DNA of 8,695 nucleotides from assembly GCA_964513095.1 (NCBI GenBank), contig CAZELH010000034.1:1-8695 (forward strand), written 5' to 3'. The notes beneath the pieces were generated by a model, which did not search any database, was not told where the DNA came from, and saw nothing but the letters and a program-made list of their open reading frames with translations. Source of the DNA: JBDKGD01 sp964513095. Its GTDB lineage: Bacteria > Patescibacteriota > Minisyncoccia > UBA6257 > 2-01-FULL-56-20. Shown in pieces: positions 1-7,590 of this stretch. Position 1 is the first letter of the stretch; each line of letters starts with the position of its first letter. The translations under genes and the position numbers were made by a program.

Positions 1-1017
1 GATGAAGATCTTATTGAGCCGTATAGCGTTTCACAAGAAAAATATGAACCAATTTTAGCGTCTTCACCAGCGGGTGTTTCTATTCCTGTTCATGTTGAGT
101 TGACGAGTGATCATGGGGGCGCTCCTGAATCTTCGCAAGCCGCTCATTCGTTTGATCCAGTACGACCCGCTTCTTCGAAAAAAAATAAAGATGTAGTGAA
201 GCCGGAGGCGAAATTTCCTGACGCTATTTTTCATATTGAAACATCGAAGATTGTTGCAAACCCATTACAGCCTCGTCGGTATTTTGATGAAGAGGCGATT
301 AATGAGCTTGCCGCTTCTATTCGTGAGTTTGGAATATTACAACCATTGGTGGTGACGAAGTTGGTGAAAGAGTCTGATGGAGGGGCGGATGTTGAGTATC
401 AACTCATTGCTGGTGAACGGCGATTGTTGGCGTCGCGAAAATTAGGTCTACAAACCGTTCCCGCGATTATAAAAAATGTTGATATTGAGCGAGAACGATT
501 AGAGCTTGCCATTATTGAAAATTTACAGAGAGAGAATTTGAGTTCGATCGAGATGGCGCGCGCGTTTTCGCGCTTGCAAGATGAGTTTCGATTGACTCAA
601 CGGGAAATTGCGGCGCGACTAGGGAAGAGCCGAGAGACGGTGGCAAACACCATGCGGTTACTTGATTTGCCTCCGGCGGTGCAACAGGCGATCGAAGAAG
701 GTAAAATTAGCGAATCCCACGGGCGATTACTCTTGGGCGTTGGTGATGTAGGCGCGCAGGATAAATTGTTCCATGATTTGATTGGAAAAAAGATGACGAC
801 GCGAGAACTCAAGAGCCGATTGAAAAATATCGACAGCGAACAGAAGCGGGGGAATCCTCATGTTGCACAAATTAAATTCGTGGAAGAAAAATTGAGCGCC
901 GACTTGGGGGCTCCGGTGCGTATTTCTGCCAGTGGTGATTCGGGGAAGATCGTGATTAACTACTATTCAAAAGAAGAGCTTGATCAGATTGTCCAAAAAC
1001 TGAATTTACACACCTAA
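1..1017 (+). CDS. parB: ParB/Spo0J-family chromosome partitioning protein (5' partial)
   Basis: ParB is a CTP-dependent DNA clamp that loads at parS sites and works with ParA to segregate chromosome origins. The frame is open from base 1 (338 visible residues), so the gene probably starts upstream. A TTG at 100 is the first possible start inside the window, but it has no ribosome binding site and would leave an unusual start, so I treat the gene as truncated by the window edge. Counted from the first visible codon, a low-complexity linker covers about 1-75. The N-terminal CTPase domain follows, with LQPRR near 89-93 and the GERR box at 138-141, then the ENLQRENL box near 173-180. A helix-turn-helix lies at about 198-223 (LTQREIAARLGKSRETV). 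A C-terminal dimerisation segment covers 288-338. The family assignment is firm. Other KorB-like nucleoid proteins share this fold, but the C-terminal segment fits chromosomal ParB. The next gene starts 5 nt after the TAA. Confidence 0.92.
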   Translation, partial: DEDLIEPYSVSQEKYEPILASSPAGVSIPVHVELTSDHGGAPESSQAAHSFDPVRPASSKKNKDVVKPEAKFPDAIFHIETSKIVANPLQPRRYFDEEAINELAASIREFGILQPLVVTKLVKESDGGADVEYQLIAGERRLLASRKLGLQTVPAIIKNVDIERERLELAIIENLQRENLSSIEMARAFSRLQDEFRLTQREIAARLGKSRETVANTMRLLDLPPAVQQAIEEGKISESHGRLLLGVGDVGAQDKLFHDLIGKKMTTRELKSRLKNIDSEQKRGNPHVAQIKFVEEKLSADLGAPVRISASGDSGKIVINYYSKEELDQIVQKLNLHT

Positions 1018-1022
1018 TTATT

Positions 1023-1802
1023 ATGAGTGAGCTTGTACCACATCCTACTGAGAGTCATTTTGAAGAATTATCTTCTCGTGAGAAAGCGAATTTTTGGTGG
1101 GAGCAAAATCAATCGTTTATTGTCGAAAATCTAAAATTGCTTCTTCGGGAATACTCAATCGATTTCAATGATGAATTTTTAAGTGAAAAAGAAAAAGAGG
1201 AAAAAGTGGAAAAAACGCTTGCCAGAGAGTCTTTTTTTGCCACGCATGTTTTGGAGGCGTTTTTTGAAGCTTTGAAAAAGTCTTCCGCGCCTGCAATTTT
1301 ATTCGATATCGATGAAACGATAGCAAAGAGTGTGCGTTTAAAAGGAAGCGATGTTTTGACTGTTTTGCGACCCACTATTTTGCCTTTATTGGAGGAAATG
1401 CGTTCGCGATCCGCAGCTGCGCGTATGGGATTTTTGACGTCGCGAAGCAAGGAAGCTCTTTTGCAACAAATTGATGATGAACGTCATTTGTTATCGTTGA
1501 AAAATTTTATCGATAATTCTCTTGTTTTTTCTACCCTTGGTCAGCCTTCTCTTACTATGAATGATTTTGCCGAAGAACAATCAAAGCTTCCTGTTAATGA
1601 GCGAGTTCTCGCCTTGGAATCTTTTAATCCCAGAGCTCCTTATTTATCAGGAGATGTTAATAAGCTTTCTTATTTGGCTGAACATAAGGGCGAGCTTCCT
1701 GACTGTTCTGTGGTTGTTGATGATTTTAAGTATCCAACGCTTCTTAATACTTCTTCTTTTGTTGGGGTTTCTTTGAAGAATGGTGGGGAGTTCTTTCTCT
1801 GA
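1023..1802 (+). CDS. HAD-superfamily hydrolase (putative phosphatase)
   Basis: This is a 259-residue soluble protein with the four motifs of the haloacid dehalogenase fold. Motif I is DIDET (D95, D97; aspartyl nucleophile and acid/base), motif II is TSR (T139/S140), motif III is K214 in SGDVNK, and motif IV is VVDDF (D233, D234; Mg2+ ligands). About 90 residues, rich in charge and predicted helical (for example EKEKEEKVEK near 55-64), precede motif I and are not part of the HAD core. No large cap insert is visible, so substrates may be large or protein-bound, but the substrate cannot be read from sequence. There is no signal peptide. The ATG at 1023 lies 5 nt after the parB stop with no Shine-Dalgarno, which suggests co-transcription and perhaps coupled translation with parB. 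It ends in TGA, and no convincing terminator hairpin follows. A HAD-type phosphatase assignment is confident; a link to chromosome partitioning is only contextual. Confidence 0.82.
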   Translation: MSELVPHPTESHFEELSSREKANFWWEQNQSFIVENLKLLLREYSIDFNDEFLSEKEKEEKVEKTLARESFFATHVLEAFFEALKKSSAPAILFDIDETIAKSVRLKGSDVLTVLRPTILPLLEEMRSRSAAARMGFLTSRSKEALLQQIDDERHLLSLKNFIDNSLVFSTLGQPSLTMNDFAEEQSKLPVNERVLALESFNPRAPYLSGDVNKLSYLAEHKGELPDCSVVVDDFKYPTLLNTSSFVGVSLKNGGEFFL

Positions 1803-1831
1803 TTTTTTATTTTTATGATTAGGTGTGTTAT

Positions 1832-1860
1832 TTGACTTTTTTATCTATTTGGTGTATAAT
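1832..1860 (+). promoter_or_regulatory. Strong sigma-70-type promoter for the 92-residue zinc-finger gene
   Basis: TTGACT (1832-1837) and TATAAT (1855-1860) are separated by exactly 17 nt. This is one mismatch from consensus in the -35 and none in the -10. Transcription would start near 1867, giving a leader of about 140 nt before the ATG at 2009. It is the best promoter in the window on either strand. Confidence 0.75.
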
Positions 1861-1866
1861 ATAATA

Positions 1867-2008
1867 GTAGATGGAAGAGTGAGAAAAGGATTTGAAAGGC
1901 GCTCTATGTTTTTCGATTTTTTCTCTCGCTCTTTTATAACGTATTTTAAATATCTATTTTATCAATTTTTTTCTTCGCATATTTTTGATGTGCGAGAAAG
2001 GGGGCGCT
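1867..2008 (+). promoter_or_regulatory. Structured 5' leader of the zinc-finger gene
   Basis: The leader can form two hairpins. The first pairs AAGAGTGAGA (1875-1884) with TCTCGCTCTT (1924-1933), 10 bp with one G-U, around a 39-nt loop, and is followed by a short T run. The second pairs 1971-1979 with 1991-1998 (TTCTTCGCA / TGCGAGAA, 8 bp with one bulged T). It ends just before the ribosome binding site AAGGGGG at 1999-2005, which matches AAGGAGG with one G-U wobble and lies a few nt from the ATG. The rest is T-rich and unstructured by eye. Whether this is regulatory or simply an A/T-rich spacer is undecided; it matches no riboswitch class I know. Confidence 0.35.
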
Positions 2009-2287
2009 ATGTTGTGCCAATTTTGCAGAGAGTTTTTTCAAGGCGATTACGTTGCCTATCAGTGGAAACGGTGGCATCGGGATTGCTACGACAAGATGCT
2101 TTTTCAGCGTCCTTCAACCCCTTTGAAAGTGCGTGCTGCTATTCGGCAACGATTGCATATTGAAGTGATTGAAGAAGCAACCGGTGACAACGTCGCCATC
2201 GAAGTCATTTCTTTTCAGGAAGGAATTGCTTTTCTCTCCGCCGATTTTTCTGTGGAAACGGAGGGAGACAGTTCTTTCTTGATGTAA
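2009..2287 (+). CDS. Small protein with LIM-like half zinc finger (hypothetical)
   Basis: This 92-residue protein is of a family I do not recognise. Near its N-terminus it has C3-x2-C6-x16-H23-x2-C26 (LCQFC ... WHRDC), which has the spacing of the first zinc-binding half of a LIM domain; the second half is absent. Residues 35-90 look like a small alpha/beta region with alternating hydrophobics (HIEVIEE, VAIEVISF, GIAFLSADF). There is no signal peptide or membrane segment. I chose ATG 2009 rather than an in-frame TTG at 1985 because the ribosome binding site at 1999-2005 lies inside the longer version and at proper distance from 2009. The gene has its own promoter (1832-1860), a 140-nt leader and an intrinsic terminator, so it is a stand-alone unit between the parB pair and the convergent rel operon. 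Zinc binding is inferred from spacing only. Function is unknown; nucleic-acid or protein binding are both possible. Confidence 0.72.
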   Translation: MLCQFCREFFQGDYVAYQWKRWHRDCYDKMLFQRPSTPLKVRAAIRQRLHIEVIEEATGDNVAIEVISFQEGIAFLSADFSVETEGDSSFLM

Positions 2288-2300
2288 TTTTTTTACTTTT

Positions 2301-2340
2301 ACTCCGGAATCCTTTTTGGATTTCGGAGTTTTGCTTTTTT
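2301..2340 (+). terminator. Rho-independent terminator of the zinc-finger gene
   Basis: Twelve-base arms ACTCCGGAATCC (2301-2312) and GGATTTCGGAGT (2318-2329) pair with one G-U, around a TTTTT loop. They are followed by a T-rich tail (2329-2340). On the - strand the hairpin is followed by A-rich sequence, so it is not a canonical terminator for the convergent rel operon. The T tail runs up to the rel stop codon. Confidence 0.9.
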
Positions 2341-4060
2341 AAGCCACGAGGCGATGTGTAATTTCGCGAATTTCTTTGAGCTGTTTTAATTTTGTTGCTA
2401 TTTTTACAGCTTTTTCTGTGTCAGTAAGATCGCAGACTATTTTTATAACGTTTGAAACGCCAGTGCCTGCACCGACCGAGGTGACGTCGGTGATGTTGAT
2501 GTGGGAACGAGCGATGATGGCGGTTATGTCTTTGAGTAATCCAACACGGCTAATCACCGTGAGCTTAAATTCCGTTTTTTGGGGACGATGTTTTTTGGTT
2601 AAGGCGTTTTCTTTGCCACGGAGCGCGGTGCGTATCCTGTCGCGGGCAGAGGCTGTTTTGACGAATTCAAGCCAATCTTCCGATGGCATTTTATTTTTTT
2701 GCGTTAAAATTTCAACGAGATCACCTGACACTAACGGGTAATTAAGCGCCACAAATTTTCCGTTTACTTTGGCGGCAACGCAGGTGTTTCCGAGAACGCT
2801 GTGGACGTGGTAGGCGAAGTCGACCGGAGTGGCTCCCGATGGAAGATCAATAACATCACCAGCGGGGGTGATGGCAAAAATTCTGTCTTTGAAAAATTCG
2901 ATTTTCATGGTGTCGAGAATTTCATCGGGGCTTTTGCCTGACTCGATGTGTTCTTGCCAAGTTTTTAGTTGTTGCACCCACGTGAGTTCTTGCGTGAGGA
3001 TGTGTGGATGAGGTGATTTTATCCCTGATTGTTTTTGTTTGTAGAGCCAGTGCGCAGCGATACCGTTTTCGTTTTCTTCGTGCATTTCGCGTGTTCGAAT
3101 TTGAAATTCGATGATTGTTTTTTCGGGTCCAAAGACAGTGGTATGAAGACTGCGATAGCCGTTTGGTTTTGGCATGGCGATGTAGTCTTTAATGCGGCCG
3201 GGGAGTGGGGGGTAGTGCGCGTGAATAAGTCCGAGTGCTCCATAGCAATTGGCGGTTGAGTCAACAATGATGCGCATTGCGACTAAATCGTAGATTTTGC
3301 TGATGTCCATATCGTGAGCAACTAATTTTTTGTACAAACTGCTGTATCGTTTCGCGCGAAAATCGATGGTGTAGTTTTGTATCCCATTTTCATTCAATAT
3401 TTTTTCCACTTCTGGTTTGAATGCTTCGAGGTATTGTATGCGGGCTTCGTACTGCTCAGGAACTGTTTTGGTGAGCCACGCGTATTCTTTTGGTTTGAGA
3501 TAAGGGAAGGCAAGGTCTTGGAGGTCACCTGATACTTGGTGCATGCCGAGTCGGTAGGCGAGGGGCGCGTAAATTTCATCGGTTTCCGCGGCAATTCGTT
3601 TTTGTTTTTGTGGAGCAACTGCACCCAAGGTATTCATATTGTGGAGTCTGTCGGCGAGTTTAATGAATACCACGCGAATATCTTGGCTTAATGCCAAAAT
3701 CATTTTTCGCAGATTTTCTACCTGCGCTTCAACTGCGCCACGGTATTTTATTTTGCTTATTTTTGTAACGCCATTAACAAGAAATGCGACATCGGTACCA
3801 AAAAGACGTTCGACATCTTCAAGGGTAACGGTTGTGTCTTCGACGGTGTCGTGTAGTATGCCGGCGATGATGGTTGGTTCATCGAGTCCCCAGTGAATAA
3901 GTGTTTCTCCTACTTGTAGAGGGTGTGTTACATACGGTTCTCCGCTTTTTCTTTTTTGACCAGTGTGGGCGCGTATGGCAAAATCGACTGCGGTTTTAAG
4001 GAGTCCTTCGGGATTTTTTTGTATCGCCACTGCCAATTTTTGAGGGAGGGAAATACTCAT
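2339..4060 (-). CDS. rel: Compact bifunctional (p)ppGpp synthetase/hydrolase (Rel/SpoT family)
   Basis: Rel proteins make (p)ppGpp from ATP and GDP/GTP and hydrolyse it with a Mn2+ HD domain, controlling the stringent response. This one has 573 residues. The HD hydrolase site is complete (R37, H46, H70, D71, E74, D75, D137, N141). The synthetase has D258 (YDLVAMR), the G-loop tyrosine Y302 (NGYRSLHT) and E318 (EFQIRT). R289-I-K-D292 matches the RxKD motif of bifunctional Rel enzymes rather than the EFDD of synthetase-only RelA, so both activities are expected. A TGS domain covers about 388-452 and an ACT domain about 498-573. Only about 45 residues join them: most of the helical domain and the whole Cys-rich zinc-finger domain of 700-740-residue Rel proteins are missing, with no frameshift. 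The ATG is 12 nt after the topA stop, without a Shine-Dalgarno. It is last in the operon. Confidence 0.96.
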   Translation of the reverse strand: MSISLPQKLAVAIQKNPEGLLKTAVDFAIRAHTGQKRKSGEPYVTHPLQVGETLIHWGLDEPTIIAGILHDTVEDTTVTLEDVERLFGTDVAFLVNGVTKISKIKYRGAVEAQVENLRKMILALSQDIRVVFIKLADRLHNMNTLGAVAPQKQKRIAAETDEIYAPLAYRLGMHQVSGDLQDLAFPYLKPKEYAWLTKTVPEQYEARIQYLEAFKPEVEKILNENGIQNYTIDFRAKRYSSLYKKLVAHDMDISKIYDLVAMRIIVDSTANCYGALGLIHAHYPPLPGRIKDYIAMPKPNGYRSLHTTVFGPEKTIIEFQIRTREMHEENENGIAAHWLYKQKQSGIKSPHPHILTQELTWVQQLKTWQEHIESGKSPDEILDTMKIEFFKDRIFAITPAGDVIDLPSGATPVDFAYHVHSVLGNTCVAAKVNGKFVALNYPLVSGDLVEILTQKNKMPSEDWLEFVKTASARDRIRTALRGKENALTKKHRPQKTEFKLTVISRVGLLKDITAIIARSHINITDVTSVGAGTGVSNVIKIVCDLTDTEKAVKIATKLKQLKEIREITHRLVA

Positions 4061-4072
4061 GAGATAATTTTA

Positions 4073-6346
4073 TTATTTTGCCGATGGGTTCTTTTTGGCA
4101 AATTTATTAAAGCGAGGTTTTGGGGGATTCGCTACCCACGCGGCGTGGAGTTGTTTTAATTCTTCTTCGCTTTCTGGTTTTTTGTTTGTGACAAACATAC
4201 AATCCGGATATCTCGTGCATCCATAAAATGGCTTGCCTCGGCCGCGCCCTTTTTTCTCGGCGAGTTCGCCAATGGTGCAGGCTGGGCATTTGAAGCCGAT
4301 TTTATTCCATATTTTTGAGATGCCTTTGCAATTTGGATAATCACTACACCCTAAGAAAAAACCAAATCGTCCTCGTTTTACGTTCATTGGTTTGCCACAG
4401 AGCGGGCATTTTTCATCTTTTGTTTTTTCTTGAAGCGCTTTAATTTGTGCGGCCTCTTCCGGCATTGGTTGGGTGATTTTACTTCCTTCTTCAGGACAGC
4501 TTAAGAATTTTCCCATACGGCCGAATTTTATAATCATCATTTTACCGCAGTGAGGGCAGGGGGTGTCTGATACTTCTATCTGTTTTGCAACGGACTCCTC
4601 TTTTTCTTTTAAGTGTTTTTTGAAGGGATCGTAAAATTCCTGCATTACTTGTGTCCATTTCATATTTCCTTCGGCCACCTCGTCGAGTTCATCTTCGATT
4701 TTTGAGGTGAATCCAATATCTACAATTTCAGGGAAATGTTCCACGAGCAGATCATTTACGAGAATGCCAATTTCTGATGGTGAGTATTTTTTTTCAATTT
4801 TTTCTACGTACCCGCGATTTTGAATGGTCGTGAGGGTTGGTGCGTATGTGGATGGGCGACCGATGCCGTTTGTTTCTAGGGCTTTAATAAGTGTGGCATC
4901 GCTGTACCGAGGAGGAGGGGTGGTAAAATGCTGTATTCCTTTTATATCTTCGCCGTTTATTGCATCGTTTGTGGCAAGATCTGCGGGGATTGTATTTTTG
5001 TTTTCTTCTTCGGTCTCACCATCATCGGCGCCTTCGGTGTAGGCACGCATAAATCCATCAAACAACACTGTTTGTCCGTTGGCACGAAAACCGTATTTTT
5101 TGTCACTGGTGTGAATGTCGACAGTTTTTTGTTCGAGTTGCGCGGATTGCATTTGGCATGCCACGGTTCGCTTCCAGATGAGTGTGTAGAGTTTGAGTTG
5201 ATTACGATCGAGGTAGGTGGCGATGTTTTCGGGGGTTTTGCTGATGTCGGTTGGTCGAATTGCTTCGTGTGCTTCTTGGGCGCCTTTTGATTTGGTGGTA
5301 AAAATTCGTGGTGTTTCTAGTTGATATTTTTTGCCATATAGCTCGCCGATAACTTCGTGTGCTTGTGCAACGGCTGTGGCGGCGAGGTTGACGCTGTCTG
5401 TTCTCATATAGGTAATCAAACCTTGGCTTCCGTGGGTGCCGAGTTCAAGACCTTCGTAGAGTTGTTGCGCTATCACCATGGTTTGCGATGCGGAAAATCC
5501 GAATTTTCGTGCCGCTTCTTGCTGGAGGGTCGAGGTGGTAAACGGCGAGGCTGGATTGCGATTGACTGTTTTGGTTTCAATCCCCGATATTGTGTAGTGG
5601 GCGTTTTTGAGGTCTGCAACAATTGTGTCGGCTTGTTCTTTTGTTTTAATCGCCATTTTTTCCAGCGATGCACCGTTTCTTTCTACTAAGCGAGCCGGAA
5701 ATTTCTTTTCATTTTTTTCTTTTGAAAATTCTCCTTCGATGCTCCAGTATTCTTCTTGAATAAATTTTTGAATTTCGCGCTCTCGTTCTACGATGAGTCG
5801 CACCGCGACTGATTGAACACGACCGGCAGATAAGCCGTATCGAATTTTGCGCCAGAGAAACGGGGAGAGTTCGTAGCCAACTAGTCTGTCGAGCGCGCGA
5901 CGAGCTTGTTGGGCGTCGACAAGACGCATATCAAGCGCGCGTGGGTTGGTAATCGCTTCTTCGATGGCGTGTTTGGTGATTTCGTGAAATACAATTCGTT
6001 TTGTTTTTTCTGGCTCCAAGCCTAATGCGTAGGCAAGATGCCATGATATCGCCTCTCCTTCGCGGTCTTCATCGGTTGCGAGAATTATATCTTTTGCATG
6101 TTTTGCTCTAGCTTTTAATTCGGTAATAACTGGTTTTGCTTTTACGGGTATTACATAGGAAGGAGTAAAATCTTTTTCGGTGTCTATGCCGATTTTGCTT
6201 TTTGGGAGATCGCGAACATGCCCAAAGCTTGCTTGGACATCATATTCGTTTCCTAAAAACTTCGATATGGTGCGCGCTTTGGTTGGTGACTCAACGATGA
6301 CGAGTGTTTTTGATTGCGTACCCGCTTTCTGTTTCGTGGATGGCAT
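4073..6346 (-). CDS. topA: DNA topoisomerase I (type IA)
   Basis: Topoisomerase I relaxes negative supercoils by cutting one strand and passing the other. At 757 residues this is a normal-length enzyme. The Toprim domain holds VIVESPTKA (E19) and the metal-binding TDEDREGE (D92, D94, E96). SAGRVQSVAVRLI lies at 173-185. The catalytic tyrosine is Y313 in GLITYMRTDS, with R315 beside it. GIGRPSTYAPT lies at 495-504. Three C-terminal zinc ribbons follow: C597/C600/C617 (fourth Cys absent), C647/C650/C667/C673 and C687/C690/C710/C716, then a Lys-rich basic tail. The ATG at 6346 is the only good start, since TTG/GTG/ATG are absent before the VES motif. It lies inside the end of dprA, overlapping by 56 nt in another frame, with no ribosome binding site, so translational coupling is likely. 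dprA-topA adjacency is common in bacteria. Confidence 0.98.
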   Translation of the reverse strand: MPSTKQKAGTQSKTLVIVESPTKARTISKFLGNEYDVQASFGHVRDLPKSKIGIDTEKDFTPSYVIPVKAKPVITELKARAKHAKDIILATDEDREGEAISWHLAYALGLEPEKTKRIVFHEITKHAIEEAITNPRALDMRLVDAQQARRALDRLVGYELSPFLWRKIRYGLSAGRVQSVAVRLIVEREREIQKFIQEEYWSIEGEFSKEKNEKKFPARLVERNGASLEKMAIKTKEQADTIVADLKNAHYTISGIETKTVNRNPASPFTTSTLQQEAARKFGFSASQTMVIAQQLYEGLELGTHGSQGLITYMRTDSVNLAATAVAQAHEVIGELYGKKYQLETPRIFTTKSKGAQEAHEAIRPTDISKTPENIATYLDRNQLKLYTLIWKRTVACQMQSAQLEQKTVDIHTSDKKYGFRANGQTVLFDGFMRAYTEGADDGETEEENKNTIPADLATNDAINGEDIKGIQHFTTPPPRYSDATLIKALETNGIGRPSTYAPTLTTIQNRGYVEKIEKKYSPSEIGILVNDLLVEHFPEIVDIGFTSKIEDELDEVAEGNMKWTQVMQEFYDPFKKHLKEKEESVAKQIEVSDTPCPHCGKMMIIKFGRMGKFLSCPEEGSKITQPMPEEAAQIKALQEKTKDEKCPLCGKPMNVKRGRFGFFLGCSDYPNCKGISKIWNKIGFKCPACTIGELAEKKGRGRGKPFYGCTRYPDCMFVTNKKPESEEELKQLHAAWVANPPKPRFNKFAKKNPSAK

Positions 6347-7367
6347 TAGATAAGATGAGTGTGGTAAGAGCGCCGGCGGCGACTTGAATGCTTATTTTGG
6401 TCATTTCGCATATTTTGTCAAGCGAGAGCGGCGTGTCTGCATGGGAGAGTGCGTTGACTATCTGCGATTCTTCTAGTGTATCATATGATTTGTTTTTTAT
6501 TTCTTTTTCGGTGCTGAGCGTTTCTTTTTCTTGCGTTATCCCTAGTTCTTCTAATAGATTTTCAACATTTCCTATGAGTGACGCGCCGGAGCGAATTAAT
6601 TCATGGGAGCCGTGGTAGTTTGGATGGGTGATCGGTCCCGGAATTACTAAGACATCTCTGTTTTGATCGAGCGCAAACCTGGCGGTGGCGAGTGATCCTG
6701 ACGCAAGTGGTGCTTCTATGATAAGAGTGGCGCGGGATAAGCCACTGACTATTCTGTTTCGTTCTAAAAATCGGTAGGGGAGCGTTTGGGTGTCACAGGG
6801 ATACTCACTTACTATTGCTCCGCCACCCGCGATAATTTCTTGAGCGAGATGATGGTGATTTTTTGGATAGACCGTGTCTGCGCCGGTGGCAAGGACTGCG
6901 ATGGTTGTGCCCCCGCCTGTAAGCGTTCCATGGTGAGCGGCTGCGTCAATGCCAAATGCCAGACCGCTGACGACCAGTACTCCTTCTTCCGCGAGGATTT
7001 TTGCATATTCTTTGGCGCATTGCGTGGCAGATCCGGTGGCTTTTCGGGTGCCAACAATAGCCACCGTTGTGGTTGTTTGTGTGTTTTTTATTGCTGTGCG
7101 ATTTCCTCTTATATAGAGGGCGTGAGGAGGGTGGGGAATTTCTTTGAGCTGGTTTGGGTAGTCGGGATCGGTTTTGAGAATGAGTTCGACGCCCGCATTT
7201 TCCATTTTTTTATACAGTTCTTGTGGATCATGGGTGTTTTTGAGACCGTAGGTTTGCCACAGTTCATACCACGATTTTTTCGTGTCTGCGTACTTTGTTA
7301 GTTTGGCGTAACTGGCGTCGGTGCTTATTGCAAGAGCGTTGTAGTACGTCCGCTCTTCTTTATTCAT
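6291..7367 (-). CDS. dprA: DNA-processing protein DprA (Smf)
   Basis: DprA binds incoming single-stranded DNA in natural transformation and loads RecA on it. The 358 residues contain an N-terminal helical SAM-like region (about 1-60) and the Rossmann-fold DprA core (about 65-275), with VAIVGTR (102-108), SGLAFGIDAAAH (134-145), a glycine-rich IAVLATGAD strand, YPKNHHHL, and F200-L-E-R-N-R-I then SGLS (208-211). A C-terminal winged-helix domain covers about 298-352 (QIVNALSHADTPLSLDKICEMTKIS). A charged linker (276-297, rich in K, E, T and S) separates core and winged helix. All core motifs look intact. The ATG at 7367 is 1 nt after the stop of the upstream membrane protein and has no Shine-Dalgarno. 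The last 18 codons overlap topA. Its place after a PilO-like gene fits a pilus-mediated DNA-uptake setting, which is inference. Confidence 0.97.
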   Translation of the reverse strand: MNKEERTYYNALAISTDASYAKLTKYADTKKSWYELWQTYGLKNTHDPQELYKKMENAGVELILKTDPDYPNQLKEIPHPPHALYIRGNRTAIKNTQTTTTVAIVGTRKATGSATQCAKEYAKILAEEGVLVVSGLAFGIDAAAHHGTLTGGGTTIAVLATGADTVYPKNHHHLAQEIIAGGGAIVSEYPCDTQTLPYRFLERNRIVSGLSRATLIIEAPLASGSLATARFALDQNRDVLVIPGPITHPNYHGSHELIRSGASLIGNVENLLEELGITQEKETLSTEKEIKNKSYDTLEESQIVNALSHADTPLSLDKICEMTKISIQVAAGALTTLILSNAIHETESGYAIKNTRHR

Positions 7368-7368
7368 A

Positions 7369-7590
7369 TTATTTTAAAATTACTCCGCCAATATTTATCC
7401 CTTGGACTGATTTTAAATCAAATTGTGGTAAATCTTTTCCTGTGTCTATTGGTTGAACGGTGTATGTTTTCTGGAATTCTTTTATGAGTGTCATGCCGGA
7501 CCAAAAATAACTTGATACGAGTATTCCAAACACGATGCACGCTGCAAGTACGAGACTGTATGTTGAAAGTATTTTTCTTGTTGCGGTCAT
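7369..7590 (-). CDS. Small single-pass membrane protein (hypothetical)
   Basis: This 73-residue protein is of no family I recognise. A hydrophobic stretch at about 11-29 (YSLVLAACIVFGILVSSYF), after a basic N-terminus (MTATRKILS), predicts one transmembrane helix with the N-terminus inside. The remaining 43 residues would be outside and end in FDLKSVQGINIGGVILK. The ATG overlaps the stop of the PilO-like gene as ATGA (4 nt), and its TAA is 1 nt before the dprA start, so it is embedded in the operon. This placement, and not homology, is the main reason to believe it is real. The PilO-like gene beside it also has one N-terminal transmembrane helix, so the two could act together in an envelope or pilus assembly platform. 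Confidence 0.68.
   Translation of the reverse strand: MTATRKILSTYSLVLAACIVFGILVSSYFWSGMTLIKEFQKTYTVQPIDTGKDLPQFDLKSVQGINIGGVILK

Noticed and set aside
1985..2008. Upstream TTG as start of the zinc-finger gene (100 residues)
   Set aside because: It would place the ribosome binding site inside the coding region; ATG 2009 is at the right distance from it.
1825..2163. 112-codon open frame (with an inner ATG at 1906 preceded by GAAAGG) overlapping the zinc-finger gene
   Set aside because: It is Phe/Tyr-rich from T-rich DNA, begins before the predicted transcription start, and its second half is a frame shadow of the 92-residue gene. A short leader peptide from 1906 cannot be excluded.
2301..2329. 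Use of the left-arm hairpin as a bidirectional terminator for rel
   Set aside because: On the - strand the stem is followed by A-rich sequence and not a T run.
4824..5290. Open frames on the + strand opposite topA
   Set aside because: They are antisense shadows of topA without starts, motifs or ribosome binding sites.
6786..7301. 171-codon + strand frame opposite dprA
   Set aside because: It is Cys/Phe/Gly-rich, as expected of antisense to a conserved gene, with no recognisable domain.
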